DNA from: Paenibacillus polymyxa
GTDB lineage: Bacteria; Bacillota; Bacilli; Paenibacillales; Paenibacillaceae
Direction: 5' to 3'
Assembly (NCBI RefSeq): GCF_018614975.1
Contig: NZ_JAGGNR010000008.1
Coordinates: forward strand, 496,001-560,000
Length of the DNA: 64,000 nucleotides
Of the stretch, positions 45,523-53,343 are shown one piece after another. Below the pieces are notes generated by a model. The model was not told the origin of the DNA. It saw nothing but the letters and a program-made list of their open reading frames with translations, and made no database searches. Positions within the stretch are counted from its first letter, which is position 1. Every line of letters begins with the position of its first letter. The position numbers and the translations under genes were made by a program.

Positions 45523-45594
45523 CTAATGCTTTTCCATAGCACCTTCTTGAAGTAAATCCAATTCATAAATATTTCGTGTTTTATGTTCAGTCAT
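45523..45594 (-). CDS. Very short coupled reading frame, possible gene remnant (23 aa)
   Basis: An ATG overlapping the stop of the membrane-protein gene (ATGA) opens MTEHKTRNIYELDLLQEGAM and stops after three more residues. It looks like the start of a cassette gene whose body was lost. Confidence 0.3.
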   Translation of the reverse strand: MTEHKTRNIYELDLLQEGAMEKH

Positions 45595-46145
45595 TTGAGC
45601 TTGAGAGTAAGCTTTCCTTTGTAGGTATCAAAGCTAACTGTCCCTCTCGTCCATTTTGGAGCAGAGTAATCAAAAATATCTTCTTGGGAAAGATATAAGT
45701 CATGTGGTTCTTCTATCACAACTTCCTTAGTCGTTAACTCAGTTAAGAATAAACCCCAAAACTTCGTTTGGTAGACACGATACTGTGTAATGCCTTGATC
45801 CAGCAGATTAGCTCGATGTTCAACTATAACTTCACTATAATGTCCAGGGCCAGGAATATGCAGATGTTCGTAGCTGTATGGATCAAATACTGGAGCAAAT
45901 AAATGCTTAATCAAAAGAAGAGAAGAAAAAATAATCAAAATAACAATCAGAATTAGCTTTCTTCCTTTACTTCTATAGCCTAACCAAAAAAATAAAATGA
46001 TGTGTAGCACGATAGGAATTACAAAGTTACTTTTTTTGAATATAGTAATATCAAAATTGATGACAGATGAAAATAACCAAATTATATCTATAAGCACTAT
46101 TATCAACATAAAATTCTTTCGAAGTTTCAGGACGGAATTGTTCAT
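45591..46145 (-). CDS. Membrane protein of unknown function (184 aa)
   Basis: Three membrane segments in the first 85 residues (FMLIIVLIDIIWLFSSVINF, VIPIVLHIILFFWLGY, LILIVILIIFSSLLLI). A soluble beta-rich tail follows, with VYQTKFWGLFLTELTTKEVV. Not recognised. The ribosome site before the ATG is weak (AGGAAT). Confidence 0.55.
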   Translation of the reverse strand: MNNSVLKLRKNFMLIIVLIDIIWLFSSVINFDITIFKKSNFVIPIVLHIILFFWLGYRSKGRKLILIVILIIFSSLLLIKHLFAPVFDPYSYEHLHIPGPGHYSEVIVEHRANLLDQGITQYRVYQTKFWGLFLTELTTKEVVIEEPHDLYLSQEDIFDYSAPKWTRGTVSFDTYKGKLTLKLK

Positions 46146-46390
46146 ATTTATATCTATTCCTTTCGCTTCAGTGCCTTAATGAGGCCATTTCTGATTGTTA
46201 CAATGTAACCTGGAGGAATGGGTCGGCCTCAAACGAACACTTGCTTTGAAGAAAAATTTGGGCATTTGGGAACTAGATATGGAACCAACCAAACGATCTC
46301 CTTAACTGATCAATATCACTTTTATTTCCATTCAGGTGTTGTTATCTATTCCTTCGATTTGATAAAGTTTTTAGCATTCTGCTGAATTTC

Positions 46391-46486
46391 ACCTTACGTT
46401 CCTGTATTCACGACTCGACACATATCGAGTGTACGGCGGATGCCGGGCCAAGGGCTGACGCCCGTAGCGTGAATATTATGTTATGT
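46391..46486 (-). repeat. attC-like element 10 (96 bp, short class)
   Basis: ACCTTACGTTCCTGTATTCACG on the left, CGTGAATATTATGTTATGT on the right, with perfect 8-bp pairing of the inner boxes. ACTCGACA and TCGAGTGT form the central stem. Confidence 0.68.
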
Positions 46487-46573
46487 GATGGATCAGTCGT
46501 CTTCAAATCTGTCTTCACCCCTAAGACTTTATTCTATTTCTATCTAAATACTTCTACTCTTTGAGTCCTGAAA

Positions 46574-46703
46574 CCAAGAGGAACTATGGAATTAGGCTAA
46601 TCTGCTGAAGAAACAGCTATTCGTGAAGTGAAAGAAGAAACGGGATTAACAATCTTGATTGAAAAGCTCATAGGTGTTTACACCAAATATTTTGAAAGCC
46701 CCA
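46574..46703 (+). pseudogene. Nudix-box remnant on the plus strand
   Basis: GTMELG, a TAA stop, then SAEETAIREVKEETGLTILI is a Nudix box in which the Glu of GES is replaced by a stop. About 40 codons survive, ending near 46703. It is the only plus-strand gene trace in the array and abuts the DUF4279 remnant tail to tail. Confidence 0.65.
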
Positions 46704-46949
46704 GGCAGACTTGATCTTTTTGATCCTGAATCAAAGCTTTAACCTTATCGATTTGATCTTTGATATCAAAAGATTCTTCATAGTCTGTGGCTATTTCCCA
46801 ACACGTTTCCTTATGAAGTAGGTCTCTTCGTATAGGATCGCCTTTAAACCATGCTCTTTTAAGAGCAATTAATAATGTGTTTGTAATAATATTGGGTCAA
46901 ATTAATCTCCAAATATGCTAAATTCGACTTTTACATTTGTTCTTTCCAT
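46700..46949 (-). pseudogene. DUF4279-like gene, broken
   Basis: Starts at 46949 with GAGGAG upstream: MERTNVKVEFSIFGD, then a TAA stop before FDP. After a frame change the sequence reads FKGDPIRRDLLHKETCWEIA, then DYEESFDIKDQIDKVKALIQ, the family's middle part. The end is lost at the Nudix remnant. At least one stop and one frameshift. Confidence 0.6.
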
Positions 46950-46988
46950 CTTGTAATTCTCCTCAATCTATATGTTCCGCAGGATTTC

Positions 46989-47105
46989 ACCTAACGTTCC
47001 TATATTCATGAACCCCCAACGGGGACGTCTGCAGGATTGCCTCTCTGAATTCCTTCCCGCAGACCCAGGCTCCGAAGGAGCCGTACTTGAATATTATGTT
47101 ATCCG
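46989..47105 (-). repeat. attC-like element 11 (117 bp)
   Basis: ACCTAACGTTCCTATATTCATG on the left, TTGAATATTATGTTATCC on the right. The central GGCTCCGAAGGAGCC hairpin is shared with element 6. Confidence 0.74.
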
Positions 47106-47181
47106 ATGTTAATGACCTTTGACTTACTTTCGCATTCTATATAACCTTTAAGTTCTATACATCTTTAATGTTCTATTTGAT

Positions 47182-47613
47182 TTATATTTTTTTTTGTAGT
47201 ATTAGCTCTTCTTTCTTTATATAATTTGATTTTTCATATGTTTTTATCGCTGTTTCATTCTTTTTCCCTGTCAGCACTTTCACCGAACTAACTCCTTTTA
47301 ATATAAGTTCTTTCTCAACAAAGTCTAATACCTTTGTAGCAATTCCCTTCCTTCTAGCGTCACCCATAATATACAATTCGGTTACTTCTGCATACGGTTC
47401 TGAATAACAGATTGATTTAAAATACTGAGCACATGCGAATCCAATTGGTAGATCATTGTTTAAGGCTATTACAACAATCTCATTTGAATCAGATAGGCTT
47501 GCAATAATTTCTTCTTCAGAAATTCCCACTCCGTTAAATTCAACATTAAGTTTAGCGAGATATTTTGCATCTTTTGCTTCTGCTCTTCGAATTTGGATAT
47601 TGTTTTCAATCAA
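47182..47613 (-). CDS. GNAT-family N-acetyltransferase
   Basis: A 143-residue GNAT protein, close in size to aminoglycoside 3-N-acetyltransferase I-like cassette proteins. VTELYIMGDARRKGIATKVL is the acetyl-CoA loop with RRKGIA, and VKVLTGKKNETAIKTYEKSN holds the N..A...Y motif. The TTG at 47613, with GGGAGTG six bases before it, seems a better start than the ATG at 47628, which lacks a ribosome site. Confidence 0.83.
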   Translation of the reverse strand: MIENNIQIRRAEAKDAKYLAKLNVEFNGVGISEEEIIASLSDSNEIVVIALNNDLPIGFACAQYFKSICYSEPYAEVTELYIMGDARRKGIATKVLDFVEKELILKGVSSVKVLTGKKNETAIKTYEKSNYIKKEELILQKKI

Positions 47614-47665
47614 AGATTTCACTCCCATGATAGAATACTGTTTTTAATAGTTCTTTGTTAAGTTT

Positions 47666-47829
47666 GCATAACGCTTCTGTATTCACGAACTCTCACTGGC
47701 TTAAGGGGCAAACGCCCCGGGTCAGAGGGCCTTAGCTAGTGCAGGGTTTTCCGGCTGTCCCCCACTTCCCCGAAATGCCCCTGCCGGACCGAGAGCCGGA
47801 TGGAAAGATGCGTGAATATGATGTTATAC
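47666..47829 (-). repeat. attC-like element 12 (164 bp)
   Basis: GCATAACGCTTCTGTATTCACG on the left, CGTGAATATGATGTTATAC on the right. Core and 8-base inner box pair fully with a 7/4 unpaired spacer between. Interior CCGGCTG...GCCGGACC. Confidence 0.75.
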
Positions 47830-47860
47830 ACAGCACCCTCTTCTACGAACAAACTATTCG

Positions 47861-48238
47861 CTATATGTTTTTTAGCTTTTCCAATAATTCTAACTCCTCT
47901 TCCTCTGTAAGTTGTTCTTCCGCTCTTGTTTTTGTTTCATCTATCTTTCGTACTTTTAATCCTCTTTTGATGAGCCATTCTTCACCAGGATTCATTGTAG
48001 TTGCTGGATGTGGGTATACATCCTCACTTGTAATTTCCTCGTCAATTATGTAAATGTATCCACATAACTTACCATTATGAATTCTTGTGCCATTTTCATC
48101 AAAAGCAACAATAGATGGTTTGTGTGAAAAGATTCTTGCTAACTCTCGATCCTGAGTTATTGTGCTTCCGACTAGTAGTTCATTTAAGAGCATTGGCGAG
48201 CCATGGAACCAAGGCTTACTGTAGTCCCATTCTTTCAT
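47861..48238 (-). CDS. Small protein with ADP-ribosyltransferase-like (ART) features
   Basis: A 125-residue protein. WFHGSPMLLNELLVGSTITQ resembles the His-containing first strand (YHGS/T) of ADP-ribosyl- and tRNA 2'-phosphotransferase folds. RELARIFSHKPSIVAFDENG and PGEEWLIKRGLKVRKID contain the matching later strand and a Glu. Such proteins occur as phage and cassette cargo. The ATG at 48238 follows AAGGTG by eight bases. Confidence 0.6.
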   Translation of the reverse strand: MKEWDYSKPWFHGSPMLLNELLVGSTITQDRELARIFSHKPSIVAFDENGTRIHNGKLCGYIYIIDEEITSEDVYPHPATTMNPGEEWLIKRGLKVRKIDETKTRAEEQLTEEEELELLEKLKNI

Positions 48239-48322
48239 AATTATCACCTTCAATTAAGTTTTATTATCTTTCTTCTTTATACTTGTTCTTCAGTTTCTTC
48301 GGTTTTGGCTTTAGGGGATTGC

Positions 48323-48483
48323 GGATAACGTTGCGCATTTCTGACGTCCAAACGGCTTAAGGACCGGAGGTCCGGGTGGCTTTGCCACTTAGCCGGTAGG
48401 ATGTGTCGCCTGATTCCACGTCTCCGAAATCCCTCTTGAAGACCGAGGAGCGTCAGCGACGAAGCAATAATGCAATGTTATAC
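48323..48483 (-). repeat. attC-like element 13 (161 bp)
   Basis: GGATAACGTTGCGCATTTC on the left, AATAATGCAATGTTATAC on the right. Interior shared with element 7 (GATGTGTCGCC, GACCGAGGAGCG), plus an extra GGACCGGAGGTCC hairpin. Confidence 0.7.
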
Positions 48484-48880
48484 GCTGCCCCTTCTTCTTC
48501 GATTCCACACCCTTATATGTCTTGTGTGTTTTATGTATTTAATATGTCTTTACGTGTTTTATCTTTTGGTTCTATCTTTTGCTCCTATCAAATCCGTTTC
48601 CGCATAGGAAAGATCCCCTCATTTACTCTCGTACGCCTTCAGCAGTATCAACCTTGGTTTGTGTAGTAACTTCATCCAATGAACGCTAGCCTTATAAGAG
48701 GCTAGTGTTCCTCGGACCGGAGATTTGCCGATGGCTGGCTTCATTCAGATTCCTGCTCACGTTGGACACCCCTGCCTTAAGCTATGGCTTACTTCTGACC
48801 TCACCATTCGAGACTTAATCCTTAATATAGAATACATGCTGAACGCACAATCAAAATTTAAGAGGATTGTTGTCCTCCCT
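48484..48880. other. 397-base stretch without a recognisable gene
   Basis: One clear hairpin lies at 48681-48710 (GAACGCTAGCCT, TATA, AGAGGCTAGTGTTC). The rest shows no convincing coding frame on either strand and no match I can name. It could be the decayed body of a lost cassette or of a mobile element. Confidence 0.4.
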
Positions 48881-49321
48881 TTAATTCGCAATAGACAAAT
48901 ATGTATTAATGACATGCACAATACCAAAAAGTACTGTTGGTATAATAGCCAGATAATTTTGAAGCCAAATCTCAGCTAATATAAAATATACAACCGGGAG
49001 AACGGCCATCCCCAAAAAAATAACCGAGTTTGTGTTGCCTGTAAAATACAATATCCATAGCCCATAATAAAAAATCAACATTATTGCCATACCAATTATA
49101 TACGGACATCGCATTTCAGATGCTTGTTTTCTTACAACAAATATCAGAAGAAAGAAAAATATCGCCTGACTTCCGTGCTCCAAAACATCTAAAATCAAAT
49201 GGCTATTTGCATTGTTTCCTGATATATCTGACGCAGGATTAAGAAAATAAAATATATTTGGTATCATTGGCAATAAAAAGATTATCAGACCCTTCCATGA
49301 AAAACCAAAATGATAATTCAT
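48881..49321 (-). CDS. Membrane protein of unknown function (146 aa)
   Basis: Four to five membrane segments (GLIIFLLPMIPNIFYFLNPA, AIFFFLLIFVVRK, IIGMAIMLIFYYGLWILYF, VIFLGMAVLPVVYFILAEIW). GAGAGGA precedes the ATG. Not recognised. It is the highest-coordinate gene of the cassette-like region. Confidence 0.58.
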   Translation of the reverse strand: MNYHFGFSWKGLIIFLLPMIPNIFYFLNPASDISGNNANSHLILDVLEHGSQAIFFFLLIFVVRKQASEMRCPYIIGMAIMLIFYYGLWILYFTGNTNSVIFLGMAVLPVVYFILAEIWLQNYLAIIPTVLFGIVHVINTYLSIAN

Positions 49322-49384
49322 TTGATCCTCTCTTTCGCATAATAGAAATATTCTTTAGTTTGCACTTTATTATGAATCCGCTTC

Positions 49385-49456
49385 TCTGGTATTCCTCTTG
49401 ATGACCAAGGAGCATAGCTAACGATGTGGAAATTTATTGTTATATGGTACACCTTC
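49385..49456 (-). repeat. attC-like element remnant, right half
   Basis: GATGACCAAGGAGCATAGC and TTATTGTTATATGG match the right half of the element 7/13 type. The left half is missing or replaced. Confidence 0.4.
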
Positions 49457-49565
49457 TAATATTCCGTTCATCCTGGTTTTCAACTGCTACGTTGTAAATG
49501 TATTCTTTCACTTATATTTATGATTTATTATTAATTGGTTGTATGGTTTAACATTTCTTAAGGGG

Positions 49566-49596
49566 TTGCGTATAACATCATATATACGAACTTCGT
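49566..49596 (+). repeat. attC-like arm in opposite orientation
   Basis: GCGTATAACATCATATATACG on the plus strand equals the reverse complement of the right arm of element 12 up to two bases. It is the only arm found pointing the other way and lies at the outer edge of the array. Confidence 0.4.
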
Positions 49597-49679
49597 AAAC
49601 ACCTCTCTTTTCAAGCAATATCCGAACTACATATAATATAACCCAAATTAATCCATCTGCGAAGTCACGAACATACATA

Positions 49680-49764
49680 AAAAAGCAGCCCCAGTGCGAA
49701 CTGCTCCATTTGTTAGAAAAGACTAACCTTTTGGATCCAGTTTAACATTTGGGCTGCTCTTTTC
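49680..49764 (-). terminator. Terminator of the sugar dehydrogenase operon
   Basis: On the minus strand AGCAGCCC and GGGCTGCT pair at long range, enclosing an inner AAAAGGTTAG-T-CTTTTCTAAC hairpin, and six T follow. Confidence 0.6.
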
Positions 49765-49843
49765 TTCACTCAACAAAAGAAGAATTGCCGATAACCTTCA
49801 GTGATCAAACGTTTCTCCCTTTGCGCTCCTTCACACAAAACAT

Positions 49844-50941
49844 TTACTTCGCTCCACTACTCCACACCACGCGCTCGCTCATCGCTTTATGCTGTGCAAT
49901 CAGACAGAGTTCTGCCGCTTTGAAGGCATGCTCCTGTGTCATGGCTGTCTCGGTGCGGTCCAGGCAATCGCGAATGAGTTGGCCGAAGAACGGGTAACCG
50001 ACCTTGCCTTTTACATTGTAGCGGTACTCCCCTTCATGATTGACCAGATAGACCTGATCTCCTTCCGGTTCTCTCGCTACATCGATATACTTCCGCAGCT
50101 CGATATAACCGTCCGTTCCCAGAATAACTGTACGCCCATCGCCCCATGTGCCCAGGCCATCCGGTGTGAACCAGTCCACTCGGAAGTAACCGGAAGCTCC
50201 GTTATCACCAATCAGAGAAGCTTCGCCGAAGTCTTCCAGTTCCGGGAACTGTGGGTGATTGAAGTTATGCACACGACTGAACCCTACCTCAGCGTCCGTA
50301 CATGAGGCAAACGTCAGAAATTGTTCGATCTGGTGACTCCCGATATCGCAGAGAATGCCGCCATACTGCTCATGTTTGAAGAACCAGTCGGGTCTTCCTC
50401 CAGCATTCAGGCGATGCGGGCCTGTACCCATAACTTGCACTACTTTGCCGATTGCCCCTTGTTCAATGAGCTGCCCTGCGTAGATCGCACTTTCTACATG
50501 CAGTCGCTCACTATAATACACCATGTACTTTTTGCCTGTTCGCTTCACTTCTTCTCGTGCAAGCTTTAATTGCTCCAGCGTGGTAAACGGGGCTTTGTCT
50601 GTAAAATAATCCTTGCCTGCGGCCAGCACTCTCATACCAAGCGGCGCACGATCTGAAGTGATCGCTGCACTTGCCACCAATAACACCTCATCATCTGCAA
50701 GCACCTCTGCTTCAGAGCCAGCGACTTGAGCCTGTGGGAACTGCTTCCGAAATGCCTCTACCTTCGCCGGGTCCGGATCATACACCCACTTGAGAGTAGC
50801 TCCAGCCTCCAACAATGCCCCAACCATGCCGTAGATGTGTCCATGGTCCAGCGCAACAGCAGCAATGGTGAACTCACCCGGACCACATACGACCTCTTTT
50901 GTAACACTTTTTGGTGCATAGAACATCCCGTCTTTAGCCAT
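49844..50941 (-). CDS. Gfo/Idh/MocA-family oxidoreductase
   Basis: A 365-residue NAD(P)-dependent dehydrogenase. The Rossmann start is modified (FTIAAVALDHGHIYGMVGAL), with the acidic strand end VYDPDP. AGKDYFTDKAPF corresponds to the family's EKP motif in altered form (DKAP), and GGILCDIGSHQIEQFLTF holds the catalytic Asp/His (D-GSHQ). AAGGATGGG precedes the ATG. It is the last gene of a three-gene sugar or inositol catabolic operon. Substrate unknown. Confidence 0.83.
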   Translation of the reverse strand: MAKDGMFYAPKSVTKEVVCGPGEFTIAAVALDHGHIYGMVGALLEAGATLKWVYDPDPAKVEAFRKQFPQAQVAGSEAEVLADDEVLLVASAAITSDRAPLGMRVLAAGKDYFTDKAPFTTLEQLKLAREEVKRTGKKYMVYYSERLHVESAIYAGQLIEQGAIGKVVQVMGTGPHRLNAGGRPDWFFKHEQYGGILCDIGSHQIEQFLTFASCTDAEVGFSRVHNFNHPQFPELEDFGEASLIGDNGASGYFRVDWFTPDGLGTWGDGRTVILGTDGYIELRKYIDVAREPEGDQVYLVNHEGEYRYNVKGKVGYPFFGQLIRDCLDRTETAMTQEHAFKAAELCLIAQHKAMSERVVWSSGAK

Positions 50942-51004
50942 GTTATCCCATCCTTATTATAAAATGTTGATTACTATGAACTCGTCTTATATAACAAATC
51001 GTCT

Positions 51005-52177
51005 TCATTTAAACGTTTGACTCAAATCAGCAGGTTGACTGCCGCTTATTGCTTTGTCTTTCTTAGTCGTTGATCCAGCAATGCGTTCCTGCAGATGCTC
51101 ATAGAACAGATCCTCATCGATCGGCAGATTCACCCAGTTATCCGTCCAGGTAGACAGCAACATCGCATTCGACAATGTTAATCCGTGTATACCATCTTCA
51201 CCGGGAGCAATGAGGGGTGCGCCTGTACGAATCGCATCAACCCAGTTACGAATCAGACCCGGGTGACCCGTTTCCACACCTGTAATCGGAACCTCACACT
51301 TCCAGCATTCTGGCTGTCCAAAACCTCCGGTAAACCGCTGATTGAATTCAGGCTCAGATTCCCGAAGTCGCCAGAACGTAAGTTTTCCATCTTCGATCAC
51401 GATTTTACCCCGGTCTCCGTTGACCTCGAATCGATTGGTACCCGGTGCTTCGCCAGTAGTCGTTACGAAGACACCTGTTGCTCCATTTTCATACTCCACA
51501 TAAGCTGTTACATCATCTTCCACTTCAATGTTCCGATACTTGCCAAACGAACAGAAAGCACGCATTCGCACCGGCATCATGCCGATGGTCCACTGCCACA
51601 GATCCAGTTGGTGCGGGTCTTGGTTAATCAGCACACCGCCGCCTTCACCTGCCCAGGTTGCCCGCCAGCCGCCGGAATCATAGTAACTCTGGGACCGATA
51701 CCAGTTCGTAATAATCCAGTTGGTGCGCCGTACCTCTCCTAGTTCTCCCGAAGCGATTAAGTCTCTCAGCTTAATGTAGAGTGGGTTGGTCCGCTGGTTG
51801 TACATCATGGAAAAGACTTTACCGCTGGCTGCGGCCGCTTCATTCATCTTGCGTACCTGTTTCGTATACACACCGGCCGGCTTCTCGATCATGACATGCA
51901 AGCCATGCTGGAAAGCCTGAATGGCCTGTTCCGGATGATCATAATGCGGCGTTGCAATAATGACTGCATCAATCGTACCCGAAGCCATCATCTGCTCTGC
52001 ATCCTGCCAATAGGTGACCGTTGCCGGAAGGTGACTGGATACCCAGCTCTCCATCTCTCTTCTAACATCACATACGGCGACCAGCTCTGCACCGGGTACT
52101 TCTCCAGCCACCAACGTTCTGGCATGTGCTGCTCCCATGTTGCCTATACCAATAACCGCTACGCGTACAATACTCAT
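51005..52177 (-). CDS. Gfo/Idh/MocA-family oxidoreductase
   Basis: A 390-residue dehydrogenase with the dinucleotide motif VAVIGIGNMGAAHART, EKPAG (HVMIEKPAGVYTKQ) and the catalytic GGVLINQDPHQLDLWQW block (D-PHQ). The C-terminal domain has the usual open beta-sheet. Its ATG overlaps the stop of the isomerase gene (ATGA), so the two are co-translated. GAGGAGG upstream. Probably oxidises a sugar or inositol carbon for the isomerase partner. Confidence 0.9.
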   Translation of the reverse strand: MSIVRVAVIGIGNMGAAHARTLVAGEVPGAELVAVCDVRREMESWVSSHLPATVTYWQDAEQMMASGTIDAVIIATPHYDHPEQAIQAFQHGLHVMIEKPAGVYTKQVRKMNEAAAASGKVFSMMYNQRTNPLYIKLRDLIASGELGEVRRTNWIITNWYRSQSYYDSGGWRATWAGEGGGVLINQDPHQLDLWQWTIGMMPVRMRAFCSFGKYRNIEVEDDVTAYVEYENGATGVFVTTTGEAPGTNRFEVNGDRGKIVIEDGKLTFWRLRESEPEFNQRFTGGFGQPECWKCEVPITGVETGHPGLIRNWVDAIRTGAPLIAPGEDGIHGLTLSNAMLLSTWTDNWVNLPIDEDLFYEHLQERIAGSTTKKDKAISGSQPADLSQTFK

Positions 52178-53091
52178 GACTGCTCCTCCTCGTCCACACG
52201 ACGCTCAATTTCGGCGAATACGTCTGCAAAATGCTGTAACATTGCCTTGGATTCCAAGGCACCACTAAAGTCTTCTATTCCGTAATATCCGTCATACCCG
52301 ACGGCACGAAGATCCCGCACCATCTGTACCCAATCGACCATGCCTTCAGTCAGCGGCGTCCAGTGACATTTCCAGGCTGTATTCAGAGCCACTCCGCTGC
52401 TCTTCTCAGTCACATTAGCCTTTTGCGAATCTTTCCCTTCTGGTTCAAACCACCCGGCATTTTTTACATGTACATGAGCCAGGTAAGGCCCCAGCAACTC
52501 AAGTCCCATCCGATGATTCTCATATCCTTCATGTACCATATTGCCTGGATCGTACAACACACCCACATGCTGCGGGTCGAGCGATTGCACAAGCCGATAG
52601 GCCAGCGATGCCGTAGGTGCTATCGTCTGATGATGCGTCTCTACAATCGCCTTGATGTTGTACTGTTTGGCCAGATCTTGTACTTCACTCAGGTAATCAA
52701 CGGCTTTACGATACAACTCAGGATAACGGGTCTTGCGATCATATCCAGGGACACCCACACGCATCATAGATGCTCCTAAACCAGCCGCAGCCTGAAACGC
52801 CTGTTCGGTGGCAGAAAGATCTCCACAGTTCAGATATGGTACAAGTGCAATGGATTTCCTGCCTTGCCCTACCGCCGCTTCACGAAAAACAGGAACCTGT
52901 TCCTGCCAGCGGCTCGGATCTACAGAGCATCGATTATTTCTCCAGTAAGAGGGCTCTTCGGACATTGCCTCTTCAGGAATTCCACGGAATCTCCACTCAA
53001 TTCCATCAATCCCCGCTGCAGCCGCAGCCGATGCCAATTCTTCTGCATTCAGATCAGGGGTAGCCACCGTGAATACAGACAGTTTCATCAT
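52174..53091 (-). CDS. Sugar phosphate isomerase/epimerase (AP endonuclease 2-like TIM barrel)
   Basis: A 305-residue TIM barrel. The metal-binding residues fall in AIVETHHQTIAPT (Glu, His), HVGVLYDPGNMVHEGY (Asp), YLAHVHVKNAGWF (His) and YYGIEDFSG (Glu). KLSVFTVATPDLNAEELASA is the characteristic start. AAGGAG lies nine bases before the ATG. Paired with two Gfo/Idh/MocA dehydrogenases, this is the usual composition of an inositol- or keto-sugar-catabolic operon. Confidence 0.88.
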   Translation of the reverse strand: MMKLSVFTVATPDLNAEELASAAAAAGIDGIEWRFRGIPEEAMSEEPSYWRNNRCSVDPSRWQEQVPVFREAAVGQGRKSIALVPYLNCGDLSATEQAFQAAAGLGASMMRVGVPGYDRKTRYPELYRKAVDYLSEVQDLAKQYNIKAIVETHHQTIAPTASLAYRLVQSLDPQHVGVLYDPGNMVHEGYENHRMGLELLGPYLAHVHVKNAGWFEPEGKDSQKANVTEKSSGVALNTAWKCHWTPLTEGMVDWVQMVRDLRAVGYDGYYGIEDFSGALESKAMLQHFADVFAEIERRVDEEEQS

Positions 53092-53105
53092 GCTCCATCT
53101 CCTTA

Positions 53106-53119
53106 TGTAAACGTATTCA
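53106..53119. promoter_or_regulatory. Candidate cre site before the sugar catabolic operon
   Basis: TGTAAACGTATTCA matches the CcpA consensus at all but one position. It lies 15 bases from the first ATG, where bound CcpA would block transcription. Confidence 0.6.
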
Positions 53120-53261
53120 TTATATGTCGTAAAGGCATTGTATCACTCCACTGAACGTCACCATAGGGGAAAACGCCAACAGATGAATGACAGATAACGA
53201 ACAGAGCACATTCCCCATTCAGAGATAACTTCCCAAGAGAATCATGTGATCGCATATCAAA

Positions 53262-53308
53262 AAGACATCCCTGGAACAGATTTGAATTCTGCTCAAAGAT
53301 GCCTTGTA
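53262..53308 (-). terminator. Imperfect terminator after the phosphodiesterase gene
   Basis: On the minus strand GGCATCTTTGAGCAG and CTGTTCCAGGGATGTC pair with mismatches and are followed by five T. Confidence 0.5.
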
Positions 53309-53343
53309 CAATAATTTTATATATAGGATGAAATCATATCTCT

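Noticed and set aside
37932-48483. CRISPR array or tandem repeat interpretation of the repeated elements
   Set aside because: The units are 96-166 bp, palindromic, variable in the centre and separated by whole genes, not by short spacers.
37000-50000. Integrase or transposase gene associated with the array
   Set aside because: I looked on both strands for a tyrosine recombinase, serine recombinase or DDE transposase and saw none. The absence is limited to this window.
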